Below are positions 10,618 to 25,600 of a stretch of DNA of 64,000 bases, piece after piece. The DNA is from Anolis sagrei. Taxonomy: Eukaryota; Chordata; Lepidosauria; Squamata; Anolidae. A model generated the notes under the pieces. It was not told where the DNA came from and ran no database searches. It saw only the letters and a program-made list of their open reading frames with translations. The position numbers and the translations under genes are program-made. The stretch spans positions 195,730,278 through 195,794,277 of the forward strand of contig NC_090024.1 of NCBI RefSeq assembly GCF_037176765.1, in the 5' to 3' direction. The stretch's first letter is position 1; each line of letters opens with the position of its first letter.

Positions 10618-13600
10618 CTGCAATAGAACCAATCATCAACAAGTAATCAGACTATTATATTCAGCAACAGAAAACCTAGAACATCAGGAGAACCAAGGCA
10701 AATTATACCATCTAATTGAGAAAGTGCCATGTTGTTTAACAACACAGCTATATCCTATTCCAGTTCACCCAGGAATAAATTCAAAAGGACTTACTTGCAG
10801 GTTAATATGAATAAGATTGTAACTCTAGCTAAAGGTAAAGGTTTCCTCTTGACATTATGTCTAATCATTTCTAACTCTGGGAGGTGGTGTTCATCTCCAT
10901 TTCTAAGCCAAAGAGCAAGTGTTGTCCATAGACATTGTAACTCTAGCTGATAAATATTATGTGTTTCAATCATCCAGGTCAATCCACATTAAGAGTTATT
11001 CCAAAGAGGAAAACAACACTCTGTTTTTAAAGTTCCCCCAAGATATTCTTGCAAAGTTAATAAAATGTGGGCTAGGCAATGCTACTGTTATGTGGATTTA
11101 AAAATGGTTAACCGGCCAAACCCACAAAGTCTCACCAAAGGCTCTTCTTCATCTTGGAGAGAAGCAACTGGTGGGGCCTAGTCTTTGGCCTAGTGCTATT
11201 CAAAATTTTATCAATGACTTGGATGATGAAGTGTAGGAAATGCTTCTCAAATTTGCAGATGTCACCAAATGAGAAGAGATAGCTTAAGACCCTAGGATAG
11301 GATAAGAATTCAAAATATTCCTAACATGGCACTGGGCCAAAACTAAGGACATTGACAGGCTGGAATGTGTCTAAAGAAGGGTGACCAAAACAGTGAAAGG
11401 TCTGGAAGCCAAGCCGTAATCAGAGTGGCTTAGGGAACTGGGTATATTTAGCCTGGAGAAGAGAAGGCTATGAGGGAACATGATTGCAATGATTAAATAT
11501 TTGAAAAGATGTCATATTGAAATTAAAGCAAGCTTACTTTCTGCTGTGGCAGAAACCAAGACATGAAATAGTGGTAATGGAGTATCCTTTCTTTGACTGA
11601 AACAGGGTGGGTGATCATCTGTTGGGAGTGCTCAGACTGTGTGTTTCTGCATGGCAAGGGTTTGGACTGGATGGCCTTTGTGGTTTCTTCCTACTCAATG
11701 ATTCTGTGCTGGCTCTCACAAACCAAAAGGCCCTAACTGGGGGCAATTCCTCCTCCATGAAATTTCCTTTTTCACATATCTCCACCCTTAGGGATTGTTC
11801 TGTTTAGGTGCAATTCTATACACATACATTTGGGAGTAAGTCTCACTGAACAAAATAGGATTGTCTTTGACATAGACCTAGATCTTTATCACACTACACT
11901 TCATACTATATCCCTCTTTAATTGCCATGGCATCCTGTTGAATGAGGCTCAAGAGTGTTCTCACTGACAATTCCAAATGCCTCTTAACTGAAAATCCCAG
12001 GGTATCATAGGACGTTGCCATTGCAGTTAAAGAGGGATATAGCCTTAAAACAGTGTAATGTGACATGCATCATAAACAGCAGGAATAGGAAATCCAGATG
12101 TTGAACTGCAGTCTCAGCAAGCACTGACAATTGTGAGGAATTCTGGGAGTTGCAGTCTTGCAACTTCTGGTGAGTCAAACACTCCCATTCATGATGTATG
12201 AAATTACATGATTTATCAACTTTTAAAGTCACTAAACATAGAAGTAATAATTGCTAAGAAATCTTATTGTACGATTTCCATCGACACTTACCTAACAGCA
12301 AATTAGCAAGGTGGTTGATCTGATTGCCTTGTATCTGGACTTGTGCTCTGTCTTTTGCACCTGGGAGTGGGGTTACAGTGGCACTAGCTTGGACTTTTTG
12401 CTGGAGAATATTGGCAACAATTTGTGGATCTAGACCATACAGCTCAAGATTCTTAATTATTGTTACCTGCAAGCCAAAAGAGGAGTATTATATGATGGGT
12501 GCAGTAAACACTAATCTAGTTTTTAGATAATTGTTTAACTTTGGACTGTATAACAAGCTAAGCAGTTTAAGAAAGGATGAAAAAAGTTCCTTTGGTCCTA
12601 TCAGATCAAATGCACCTATATGAGTTTGTCACTGTTAACAAAGGAAATCATTTTTACAAACTTTAAAAGTTTTACAAAGACTGCATATGGTTAACTTTCA
12701 AGAAAAAGTTTGCTGGAACAAATTGAACTGCTCTTCTTTTTTGTGGTGGAGGAATCTCTCTCTATTTTTTCCATATTATTTCTGGTACCAAAGATTCTGT
12801 TAAAATAATGCCAAGACCACTTCATTAACTGAAGTACAGTAGAGTCTCACTTATCCAACCTTCGCTCATCCAACTTTCTGGATTATCCAACACAGTCTGC
12901 CTCCTGCCCGGATCCACAGCTGTTTCAATACATTGCGATGTTTTGGTGCTAAATTTGTAAATACAATAATTACTACATAACGTTGCCATGCATTGAACTG
13001 CTTTTTTGTTGATTTGTTGTAAAACATGCTGTTTTGCTGCTTAATTTGTAAAATCATAACGTAATTTGACGTTTAATAGGCTTTTCCTTAATCCTTCCTT
13101 ATTGTCCAACATTTTCGCTTATCCAACGTTCTGCCAGCCCATTTATGTTAGATAAGCGGGACTCTACTATATTTCTATATCTATTTATACACATAATAAA
13201 AGTGAACATATGTATGTATGTAAATATATGTGTAAATGGCTCAAATGTCCACTTTCACAGACAAGCTCCTGCCTCCACAAGTAGCTATAGCTTCCACTAC
13301 TCAGGAGACACCAATGGCCCTCCCTCCAATGACATTGCAGGTTATAGTGAGTGCCATGAACATGCCCATGAGCTCTGCTGATGTCCTCCACAAACACCAT
13401 ACTGCCTCCACCCAAGTTAAGGCTTTCACATGGGGACTATTTCATCCTAGATTTTATGTATTTTCCTCCACCAGAGACATTCCAGTGTTTCTTACTCTCT
13501 CAATTGGTTTGGAATTTGCATGACTCCATCCACTGGCTCTCTGATAACCCTTTCCTATTCTTTTCTATGGTACACAGCAAACAGAGGAATTGATTGGCAA

Positions 13601-16600
13601 CTGAGCATACTAGAGAGGTTTGGGGAGAATTTACCAATTACAGGAGTTGTATAGTTGTATAGTTCGCCTGCAATCTAACAGCACTCTGAACTTCACCAAC
13701 AATGGACCTGGACAAAACTTGGCACACAGAACCCCCATGACCAACTGAACTTACTAGAGAGGTCTGATGGGACTGGGTCACCATAGTGGGAGCTACAGTT
13801 TACCCTACAGCCAGAGAGCACACTGAACCCCACCGATGATGCATCTAGAACAAACCTGCCCAACATAACAAACTTTAAGTACTGAGTTTTTCAGGGCAAC
13901 GTGGCATGATGTGAGTTGTTGTTCAACCACAACCTTATGCATTTTGTACAACTGAAATACTGACTTTTTTTTCAAGTATTTTATTTGAAGGAGGAAAAAT
14001 GCCATGTGTTCTTGGTCTAATGAGAATCTACTTATCTCAAAATCTCAGGAAAAAAATGCTATCTATTCCCTTCTCTGAACACAACTGTCTATAATGCAGT
14101 TGGGGTAGCTGCCCCTTCATGTCTCCAAAGTCTATCTGAACTTCTACATTGAGGAGAAGGCAAGACTTGCACTGACAGTAGAATAATACAGAAAGCATTT
14201 TAGACAACAGACTTCCGGAAATTCTAAGCAAAGTATCATTTACTCCCATATGGACTCTGCAGCAACAGCCATTCATCCTTGTGCTGAGAAGATTTATTCC
14301 TTACCTTTTTATTGGATGATCTCTGGCCTATGGTAATTTCAATGGGGTCTATGTTTCCTTTTCTCACAATAGGTTCATGTCCAGCAAAGGTCACCTGATG
14401 GAAGGGCTGTAGTTGATCCAGACACCTGCCAGAAAGTTGGCAATGAAATATATGTTTATCTGGTATTACTGGCTTAACCATAGACAGTTGCACTGATGGT
14501 TGTCCTATTGTACAACTGGACTTTCTTCTCCCCTCAGTAATCTTGCAGCACACCATGCTGGCCAAACATCTACTCCAGAGGCTTTACTACCTCTCTGCCT
14601 TTATTCAACTTTATCCTTTCTGGATGCAATATAAAAGGATCCAGATGGTGGCAGAACAGGGTGATAGGGAAATATGTAGAACAGGAGCACTGCAGAAAAG
14701 AATTTTTTTGTTTGTTTGAAAATTGTCATTACTTTCTTATAAAATCTGTATGATTTGTAATAGAAGGCAATAGATCTCTCTCAATTTCATCAAACACTCA
14801 GTCTTACCTCACAATAGAAATCAAATAAATAAAACATCACAAATCACTCAACCCAGACTGAAGTGACTCCAGCTAAAAAACAAGCAACAAATCACTTCTA
14901 ACTTGTAAATAGAATGGCACATATGGAGATCATATTAGTCTATTCCACTGCTTCTTAAATTGTGAGTCCCGACCCCAAATGGGGTCATCTTAGCTTAATG
15001 TTGGGGTGACAAAAATTGGCAACAGGAAAGGTTTTGTGAAGGACACCAATTTACACACATATCTGTTAGCAACAAAATTCAGTTTTTTTAATTGTGTCAG
15101 AAGCTACTTGAGATACTGCAAGCTGCTTCTGGTGTGAGAGAACTGGCCATCTGCAAGGACATTTGCCAGGTGATGCCCTTATGTGTTACCATCTGTTGGA
15201 GAGTTCTCTCATGTCTCGAATGGGAAGCTGGAGCTGACATATGGGAACTCACCCTGTCTTGTGGATTCAAATTGTTGACCTTCAGGTCAGCAGTTCTGCT
15301 GGCGCAAGGGTTTAACAATGTTCAGCTGTGCTCCACATAAAAAGAAAACCAGTCTGTTTAGCAAGCCTTGCAAATGCTGGTTTAGTATCAGTAAATTATT
15401 GATTTTAATATCTATTTTATATACCTGGGGTCACATAAAAATTTCTCAAGTGGAAAGGAGTTGTGTGTGGAAAAAATTTTAAGAAGCCCCTGTTCAATAT
15501 TATCAGGCCTGACCTGCATCACTAACTCTCCTGTGTTTCAGAAAGTTCTTTCCTAGATATATCTGGAGATCGCTTATCCAAGTTTTATTGCAAGAGCTAT
15601 TCAACAGTGGAATCAATTGTCCCAAAGAGTACCGTATTCTCCATTTTAGGACGTCTTTAAATAGAGGTTGGATAAGCATCTTTCAGGAAAAGCTTAGTTG
15701 TATACTGCAAGGCAGGGACTTGGACTTGATGACTGTTGTGGTTCCTTTCACTATTCTAGCATTTTATCATCTTAAGTATCATATTAAGCAGTGGATGAAT
15801 TTTCAGAGAGCATCAGAAATATGGAGCATGCCAAGGTTTAAGTGGTTCTTTAAAAAATCAGTCCCCAAGTGGTAGAGATTTTTTTCTGAACACTAACTGC
15901 ATGTGTACACTAAAGAGCATCTCTAACTTTCAGTGTAAACATTAAAGGCACTCTTAACAATACCACAATCCAAAGAAAAGCATGACAGATGCCTCCCACT
16001 CATGCACCTCATTACAGGAAATATCAAAGCGAATAAAGAAGCAACAGCAATTGCTCCCTGCTCACCTACTCAAGAGATCATCCCATTTGAACTTTGAGAT
16101 TTCATCTTGCTCCGATTTGTTCAACAGGCAGTCACATAAGATCGGATTCACCTTTACAAAGCTGTAATTAAGCAATGCGGGTTAAAAATACATAAGCGCC
16201 ACCACAATCTGCTTCCTGAATTGAGAATATAGTCAAGATCATGCAACATATTAAAGCAGAGCTATATGAAGAGGCTTGCAAGTATTGTTTTCAGGGCCAT
16301 ATTTGGTCATAACTGTTCCTTTCTTGCCTGGAAACTCTGGCCCATAGCATTGTTCCACAGAATAGCACTTTGAGAAGCACAACTCTATTAGTTTCTTCAT
16401 ATTTTTAAAAAGCAGCAACAGGACTCTTAAAAGGCAGCTGCTTTTGTACTATTATACAGACAGCTCCTGCTCCAATCTGCACAGCCAGTTATAGGAAATC
16501 AAGTCTTATACGATAATTGCTTTTCCATGACTGCATAACATATTCATAACAAGAAAAATCAATTTCCTATTCAGAAACAAAGGCCAAGGTGTCCCCTATT

Positions 16601-19600
16601 GTAAGCCTACTACTCATCTGAAGAGGAGGGAGCTATTTCAAACGACCCAGGAAAAAATAGACTCCTGTCTCACTTTTAAGAGTAACAATTTAATTACAAC
16701 ATGATTTGATGTGGACTGCAGCCTATTTTCTCAGTGCATGGGGTACAATTGGTCCTCTCCATCCAGAGATTCTGCATCCAGCGATTAAACCATTAATGGC
16801 TTGAACATATATATATATTTAATTCCAAAAAGCAAAACTAGATTTTGCCACCTCATATAAAGGACACTGTTTTACTATGCCATTACCGTGAGTTATTTAT
16901 TTATCTGCCATATTTATATCCCACCCTTATCATGCCAAAGGGGACTCAGAGTGGCACACATAAAGGCACAATTTGATGCCATACAACACATATCCAGAAA
17001 ACAAAACATATACATTAAAACACCCGCTAAAAAGATTTCATCATTACAATTATTAAAATCACATAATCCAGTATCGTAGTTCAGGCCGTTCCAGTTATCA
17101 CTGCACCATTCCATATTCACATATTGCAAAATTATCCAAAAGCTTGGCCCAGCATCCATGTTTTCAGTTTTTTTCCTAAAGGTCAGGAGTTAGGGGACTG
17201 ATCCAAAGTCACTACAGAAGGAGTTCCACAACCGAGGGGCCACCGAGAAGGCCCTGTCTCTCATCCCACCAGTCGCACTTGCGAGGGAGGTGGGACCATG
17301 AGCAGGGCCTCCCCAGAAGATCTTAACCTCCAAGAGGGAAATACGTTGGGAAAGGGAAACTCGGCTGGAACCATTGGGGTTTGGAATTAGGTATCCAAAC
17401 CCTAATGGATACCAAGGGTCAACTATATTACGACCTCTGCATAAGCAAGTTTCAGAGCTTACATACTTTTTGTTGGTTTCATCAACCAATTCATTAATTT
17501 TCACATAATTGATGATGGCACTTCTCACTTCACTGCTGGTTAGGGTATGGTTTTTCCTAAGAGCAAACAGAATCCTTTGTTATTTTCTCAATCATGACTT
17601 AGAAGCACTGCAAATATTAGCTCTAACAAATCAGAGATTAAAATAAAAGTTTCTGTAGTAAGGAAGTGGATCCCACCTTGAAACATTATGACAAAACACA
17701 GTGGCAACTTGACCAAACAAAACAAACTCTTGAAAGTAGCACCCAAAAAAGTGAATATTTTAATCCCCTAACCCTAATAGACCATTTTTCAAAATCTCCT
17801 TCAAAAAGCTACAGTTACAGCAATGTTGGAGATTTTGAAAAAAAAGTGTTGTTGGTTTTTTTTCCTTTTTAAGTTTCACAAGAGTGACTCGCAACTTATT
17901 TAAAAAGTGCATTTCCTTACTTCCCTCCATATATGTCAATCCACCAATTTGGAGGGCCCTCAAAAGAGATCTATCTGAAGAAAGTGAGGGCAACGGAAAC
18001 AGCTCTGGAAGGTTGCACACAGTCCCAAGGCCACCCTTTGCCCACTACTGTCCCAATATTTATTTCTCACTCCCAATTCTTTAAGCACTTGATTGCTTTC
18101 TTTCTCTCCAAATCTCCTTGGGTCATAATGTGAGGCAATAAGAAGGGTACAATATAGGTGCCAGGCAAGATGTTGGTTTTCTTATATCTCTTACTTATAT
18201 CCAGATTCCTGGAACAAGGGAGCCATTTTTGATGAGATGCCATAGAGTGGAATGATTTCAGGAGCATGGTATGGCTGTTCTCCATTACAACTTTGACCAT
18301 CTTGAGCAGGCAATTCAGATTCTTCTGTTTCAGGTACTACAAAGGATCTAATGCTGAAATCCAAAGACAACAATAAGTTTCACAATGTGCTGCTTAGAAA
18401 CAAGTGCAGTGGTGCACTTTTCCTATTTATTTATTTATTTATTTATTTATTTGCTGTATTTATACCCCATCCTTTTCAACCCAAAGGAGACTCAGAGCAG
18501 CTTACAGAACACACATACAGCAAACATTCAATGCAAATTATGCAGTTTACAAGGACAGACAACACAAACAGAGGTAAAGACAGTTTTTCTATCTTATTTC
18601 CAGCATCGTGGAGGCTGTGCTCGATTCCGGCCATGGGTGTGTGTGTGTTGTCGCTTCATCTTCCATGCTGAGGAACTTTCCTTCAACTGATGTTCTTAAG
18701 GGCACCTTTTTATTACCTCCCTGCTAAAAGCAGTGCCTATTTGGTCTACTTGCATTTTTGCTTTCAACCTGCTAGGTAGACAGGTGAGCTAGTGCTAATG
18801 GCGGGTGCTCAAGCAGCTGACCTTTCAGTCGGCAAGATTTTTCTACAGCACAGCAGTTTAGCCTGCTGTGCTAAGCCCAGCCATTGGTAACAAACACCAT
18901 AAATCCTCAGATTTGATACTGCATTTAAAAAAACATTATTATTAAATCCCCTTTCTGTTCTTTTTAGATATTCCACAAATAAATTCCAATTTCAAAAAAA
19001 GTTATTAGAGCTATCCCTTAATAAATACTTTAGTTTATCCATTCTGCTACTTCCAGTGCTTTTTAAAACCAACCTTCACTTGAAGAGCTACCAATACTTT
19101 CCCAATATTTAAAAATAATTAAATAATATCATTAATCATGTTTGTTTATACAATTATTTAAATAACACTTCAAAGTTTGAAAAGCCACACAGATGTTCGC
19201 TTTTTTTATTTAAATTTTAGATGTCACTTTATCGGATTAAAATAACTCTAACAAATCCAAAAGAAAGAAAGAAAAGAAAAACAAAACCACACATAATAAA
19301 ACATATACTAAACATTAAACAAAACAACACAAAATAATAAACATAAACAAAACCACATAATAATAAATCATGCTAAACAAACAAAACATTAAACAAAATG
19401 ACATCCAACTTAAACTGAGGAAAAGTATATAATCCTATATCATTATCTCTTCTAACTTAGATGAAAATAACATAAATATATCCTTACTGCTGTATTATTA
19501 CTATACTATATTACTATTACTATAACAATTTTAAATACCAATTAAATCCACACTTATATCAATCCACAAAACATAAAAACTATTCACCTATTTAATCCTT

Positions 19601-22600
19601 ACAATCAAGTAACTCAATTTTCACTCCTCAAACATTACTGTTATTAAATCTCCTTCTGTTCTTTTTAGTTATTCCACAAATTCCAGTCTGAAAAAAGAGT
19701 TATTGGATCTATCCCTTAACAAATACCTTAATTTATCAATTTTCACTACTTACAATGCTTTTTAAAACCAACCTCCACCTGAAAAGCTACCAACACTTCT
19801 CTGCTATTTAGCATAAACTATTTATGGTGCTTTGACTACTGGACAGTGGGGATTTTACGAGTCATTAAATATTTAATAATAATAAATGGTGTTTGTGTTA
19901 CCCTTCAGAATTCAAAAAGCTGCACATGAATTATCTTATATTTATTCCTGTAAGACAGGCGCATAAATTTGTGGCAAAGGTAGGATTCAAATCATGAATT
20001 TCCTGAACCATAATTTGGCAGCTCACAATACTAGCTGGCTGGCTAATCCATACTAATTTAACACTAGCAGGCCCCAAAGTATTTGACTTTTCTCACAATA
20101 TCTGCGTAATTTTAAAAGCAAACTTTCCCTGAGGCTTACAATTTCAATTCTGGAACTAATAACTGACTTTGGTCCTTTATATTTGACATTATAGACATGT
20201 TTAAATATTTGAAAGGATGTTATAAGAAAGAGGCTTGTTTTCTGCTGCCCTCAAGACCAGGACTGAGAGCAGTAGGTTCAAACTTGTGAACTTTCAGTTG
20301 AAGGTTTATTGACTGAAATAAAGGCTGCTGATTGACTGTTGTGAATTTCAGCTTCCAGAAACCCCATCCAACATTGCTAATTGTCAAACATTTGAGTGGC
20401 TATAGTCTAAAACGGGTCTTTTCCTCCTTGTGACTCCTTTCCGCATGAGAAATTTTTACTAGACCCCAGGTATATAGATATATAAAATAGGAAGAAAAAC
20501 CAACCATTTACTGATAAGAAATTTGCAAGCATTTGAAAGGCTTGGTAAACGGGATGATTACCCCTTTTATGAAGTACAGATGAAGCTTTTTCTGCAAGTT
20601 CACTGTAAACACTGCATGTTGTTGCTAACAACAATATGCAGCATTGCTAAATTTGTTGTGATCCCAACAATGAGCTAAAGGGATCCCATCTGCGATTAGG
20701 ACCAACAGTTTAAGATGAGATGGTCTAAAATGCCTAAAGAGTCACAGAGGACTTCTCTGGGTAACTAGCTAGCTTCCATATTCTCCTAAGTGATTACTAT
20801 TATTTGAATGACCACTTGCTAAGTGAGTATCAAATATGATTTAGTAAGAGAGGAAAAACCACCATTTTCATAAACTGTCTATGTGGATCATGGAACATCT
20901 GCTTCTGCTGCCATAATTGGCAGGGCACCTGCATAGCCTTGTCTGCTTTTAATATTCTTCACATTCTGGTGGGCATTTGACAAATGAGTGGTGTGAGCTC
21001 CCGCTATTAGCCCCAGCTTCTGCCAACCTAGCAGTTTGAAAACATGCAAATGTGAGTAGATCAAGAGGTACCACTCCGGCAGGAAAGTAACAGTGCTCCA
21101 TGCAGTCATGTTGGCCACATGACCTTGGAGGTGTCTGCAGATGGCTCTTTGGCGTAGAAATGGAGATGAGCACCACCCCCAGAATCAGACATGACTGAAC
21201 TTAATGTCAGGGGAAAACCTTTACCTATGTTGGAAACCGCTTTGAGTCCACCGCTAGGGTGAGAAAAGCAGTATACAAGTGAATAAACAAACAAATAATA
21301 AATAAATTTCAGCTTTAAAAAGTCTCTTTTAATAAGTAATATCCCTGCTAGCTATGTGGTGCACTAACTTTTCTCATTAAAAAAAGTCAGAATGTAGTTT
21401 CTTGCACACAAATGCTACACTTGGTAAAAGACAATATCTTTTTTTTATTATTAACATAGACTTCCCAATTGGAGGTGGTTATCATTTTATGCCATATCAT
21501 CTAATGTCTTTTGAATTGTGATACTGGAAGCAATGTTAGTAAGTGGCAGGTGAGGTCCAGTTTTCTTAGCCTGTCTCCCACTCACCACTCCTATCCTAAG
21601 ATGTTGGATCTCTAGCATCTCTGGCACAAAAATGCTGGAATGTTACTATTGCTAGGAAAACCTTTATTGCCAGGAATTGAACATACTTCTTATTAGCAAA
21701 GAAAACAGAGGAAAGGTCAAGACCATATGACAGTTAAGAGTCAACATCCTTGCCTGTATGTTAATAGAAGCCAGTGAGACAAAGCAGAATATGTGGTAGC
21801 CAGGTATATTTTTTCAGAGTTTGCAGAAATAAAGGCTATCTCCTCCCTTGTCAGTATTTATAATATGCATAATAATCAAAACAAAAAAGATTGGGAGGAA
21901 TAAAATTGTGAAAACATCACCTCTGCATATTCTTTTGAATCAATCTATACTACAGAAAACTACAGACTGGAGTCTAACAGAGCGAATCTCTAGAGGAGCA
22001 GAAACACTAAAAAGTCCTTCAGTGGCAGCTTTGGAAGTCACTTCTAGCTAAGCTCCAATTAAGATGTAATCTCAATGTCCTCTTATAACAGGAATGGAAA
22101 AACTTTAGCCCTCTGGGTGTTTTGGACTTCAACTCCCACAATTCCTAACAGCCTACTTGCTGTTAAGAACTGTGTGAGTTGGAGTCCAAAACACCCAGAG
22201 GGCCCAAGTTTGCCCATGCCTGCTTTATAACCCGTCTTGTCATATTCTTTGACATCACAAATACCCATTGTGACAGAGCCCCTGCACTATATTGCAGGAG
22301 GAACTTCTGACATCTTCATCTATCAAGGTGCAGTAGAAATAAGACCTTCTAAAAATTACTGAGAAATGCTAACTGCACAATGCTACATGTCTGTGACATC
22401 ATAGATGAGTGGGCGAGGCGAGAGTGTAGAATCTCCAGTAGGAAACCAAGACCAGCAGTCCAGAACCAAGGGTTCACCAGACCCCAAGATAATCCTGGAG
22501 GACCAGAGGGGAGACGAAGGGCTGCAGTGCATACTCATCAATACCAATCCGCTGCCACTTTTAGCCGAACTGGAAGGAAGACTTGCAAAGCGAGCATGGG

Positions 22601-25600
22601 CACCGGTAGCGAGAGACGACAGGTAGGCAAACCAAATCCTTATTTTTACATGGAGAGAGAAGGAATTCACATATGGGTTGAAGCAAGAAAAAAAATAAAA
22701 CACAGAGGGCTGCTAGCCAAACCAGCCTGATCTAATGTCTTTCATAACACTGGACAACACACAATGGGTATGTTTGACCTGCTGATTCCAAAAACGGCAC
22801 CAGTTTTCCCCTATTAGCTGTAGTTTTTTGAGATACAGAATATATGTCATATACCACACTTCAGTCTGCTCATCCATAAAAATAAGGATATTTTAAGTTA
22901 ATATATTTCAAGCATGAAGGAAATATTTTAAAAATTAATAGAAAATGTTACAGAATAAGGAAGCTTATTTCAACATCCTGATTCTGCAGAAGGATCTTTT
23001 AAAGAGCAGATTAAAATTTTATAAATTCAACCATATCTAAGAAACTAGAGCTGATGCAATCTATGCAATGCAGCTTTCTGATCCGGCACCCCAAATAACC
23101 CCAGGAACAGGCCTAAACGCCTAAAAATACCAAGAATTATTTTTGGTTGGGCTGTTTAATCATCACTGTTTTACAACAGAAATGGACAATGGTGGTGGCC
23201 TTCCTGATGTTTCCATCCATTAACTCCCATGAGAGGTAGCATAGCCGATGGCAAGGTATTTTGGGAAATGCAAAAACATCTGAAGGGTCACAGTTCTCGA
23301 ACACTGGCCTACATTTTTTTTCTTTGCTAATACAGTCACCCCTCTTTATTTGTAGTGGTTAAGGGCACGGCGGCTCAGTAAAACTGTAAATATATCCAGA
23401 GGTAGGCAAAGCTTCCTTGTGGAACCAATGAAGGGGTGAGGCTCCTTGAAGTGGGGGAGTATGAAGAATGTGCCCTACTGTCACCTCTCGCCAAAAAAAG
23501 CCTGGTGCCACCATCCAGACATTTAAACAGTGGTTGCTTGACTCAAAAGGAAGAGGCAGAAGAGTGACAATGGTGAAAACTACTGTTTACTTGATGCCCA
23601 CACACTCTGATCATTGTAAAATCATAGGGAGACAGTTTAGGAATCTCCTATTATTTTGCATGCCTGGTTTTAAAAAACTGAAGCAATGATGGACTAAAAA
23701 GTATAGCCATAACAACAAAAACTAGGAAGTGAATCATGGTATGACAAATAATTACTGAATGAAAATGGTTAGACGTCTCTTGATTTTTTTGTGTTTGCCT
23801 TTAAGTAAGGAATAACAAGGAGAAGTTTGAAAGGGCATGCCTGACCCAATGAACCACCAGAAAGGTGGTTGAAATCATCACAGTTCTTAAAATGCACACA
23901 CATTGTGTTTAGTTCTTCACTTTGTAGTCCTACATACTGGATAGTTGTGCTGTATTGGTTTTCTTGTGTACAGACACATGGACATTTGGTCTAAATTGGC
24001 TTTCCTTCAGTGCTGATGTAATAGTATGTGGAAGCTGAAATGTGAGAGGCTGAGGAATGGTAGAAACAAAACGATTTTTTAGGAAGCTGCAACTGAAGAT
24101 TTGTTTAAAAGATTTGTTCATGTTACATGTATAAAAATATACAACAGTAAAGCATTAACTGAATTAACATAGTGTTTAGTTTCAAATAACTCATATATGT
24201 AGTAGGGACTCAGGTCTAAAAAGGATTTAAAGTGTTTGTATCTGTTAGTAGTAAATACGTAAGCAAACAATTAAGAACCTATGATTCCATTCCTAGTATA
24301 GTCTGTCAATGGAAGCACATATCGGTGCTGCTGATACCTTTAACATAAACTTTGGGAGAATGTAGCATTTCAAAAATAGAATCCGTATATGAGAACACAT
24401 TTTTCCACTGACAGAGAGTTTAATATTAAGAATCAAAGTAACAACAGGTGGTGCCAAAACTAAAGAAATACCAAAACAAATTTGCTTTATGCCTGACTCT
24501 TGTTGTTAACTATCATCAGTATTGTCTACAGCAGCAAAATAATCCTTCTGCAATTCAGAATACTCTGCCCTGGAGCTTTCCTAGATTCAGCCCATTCGTT
24601 TTCTTTTCCCAAGTCAGGAGCCACTTGAGAAACTGCAAGTCGCTTCTGGTCTGAGAGAATTAGCCTTCTGCAAGGACATTGCCCAGGGGATGCCTGGATG
24701 TTTTGCCATCCCATGGGAGGCTTTCTCATGTCCCTGCATGAGAAGCTGGAGCTGACAGATGGGAGCTCACCCAGCTTCCCGATTCAAACCACCGACCTTT
24801 TGGTCATTAGTGAACTACCTACTTGCACTGAAATTGTATCGATAGCATCACACTGCCCAAATTCAGATCAGCATCACTATTTTTCCTCAGCAGCCTTCCA
24901 ACACCACTGTAGCAACCCTCATTATTAACACTCTCTCCTATGCCCATTAGATCTATTTCCATTGAGGAATACTGCAATGGGGCAAAATATAGGTGCACAA
25001 CTGGGGGTGGCCATGGGCAGAGCAGGAAGAAAAGGTAGAGAAGGGCAAGGAAAAGGCTGGGAGGAGGGGGATCCTTTTTCCTCTTGTTTCTGGAAAAGCA
25101 AGTTCTTGACACCACCTCTTCCTCCACACACCAGTCTCTGCTTGCAGCCACCCTTTAACCCTACATTGTCTCTTCCCCCCTTGTTTACCTTCCTGCTGCT
25201 TTCCAGCCAAGTGCCTCTCCAGCACAGCTCTGCAATCAGTCACTTGCTCAGAGTCATGTGATCAACAGTACAGGGGTGGATTGGGCTGCCTCCTTACCAT
25301 GGATCGCATGACTAGGCACCTCATCTGACCTCAGGACAAGTGACTTCACCTTACTTGGTTGGAAAGTATCCAATCTGTCCCCTCATCCTTGATCTTATGC
25401 CTAGGTTTAGCTGATGAAGAAGTGCTGACCCTGTTCTTCTTTATTAACGGAATAATAAATGGGACCAACTAATATTAAACACACACCCCAGCAAACAGTA
25501 CTGAATAGTTCATAAAAGTGGTGAAGAGGCCACCCACCAATTCTTCACCCCTTCTGCAATGGACACATGTAGCAAAATAATAGTCTCTTGGAAATTGCAG

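Noticed and set aside
18931-19808. Terminal repeats of a retrovirus-like element
   Set aside because: The 180-bp copies are too short, lack recognisable LTR borders and enclose only A-rich non-coding sequence, so no such claim is made.
24819-25261. Overlapping frames of 96-110 codons on both strands
   Set aside because: Composition-driven (polypurine/polypyrimidine) with no conserved motif.
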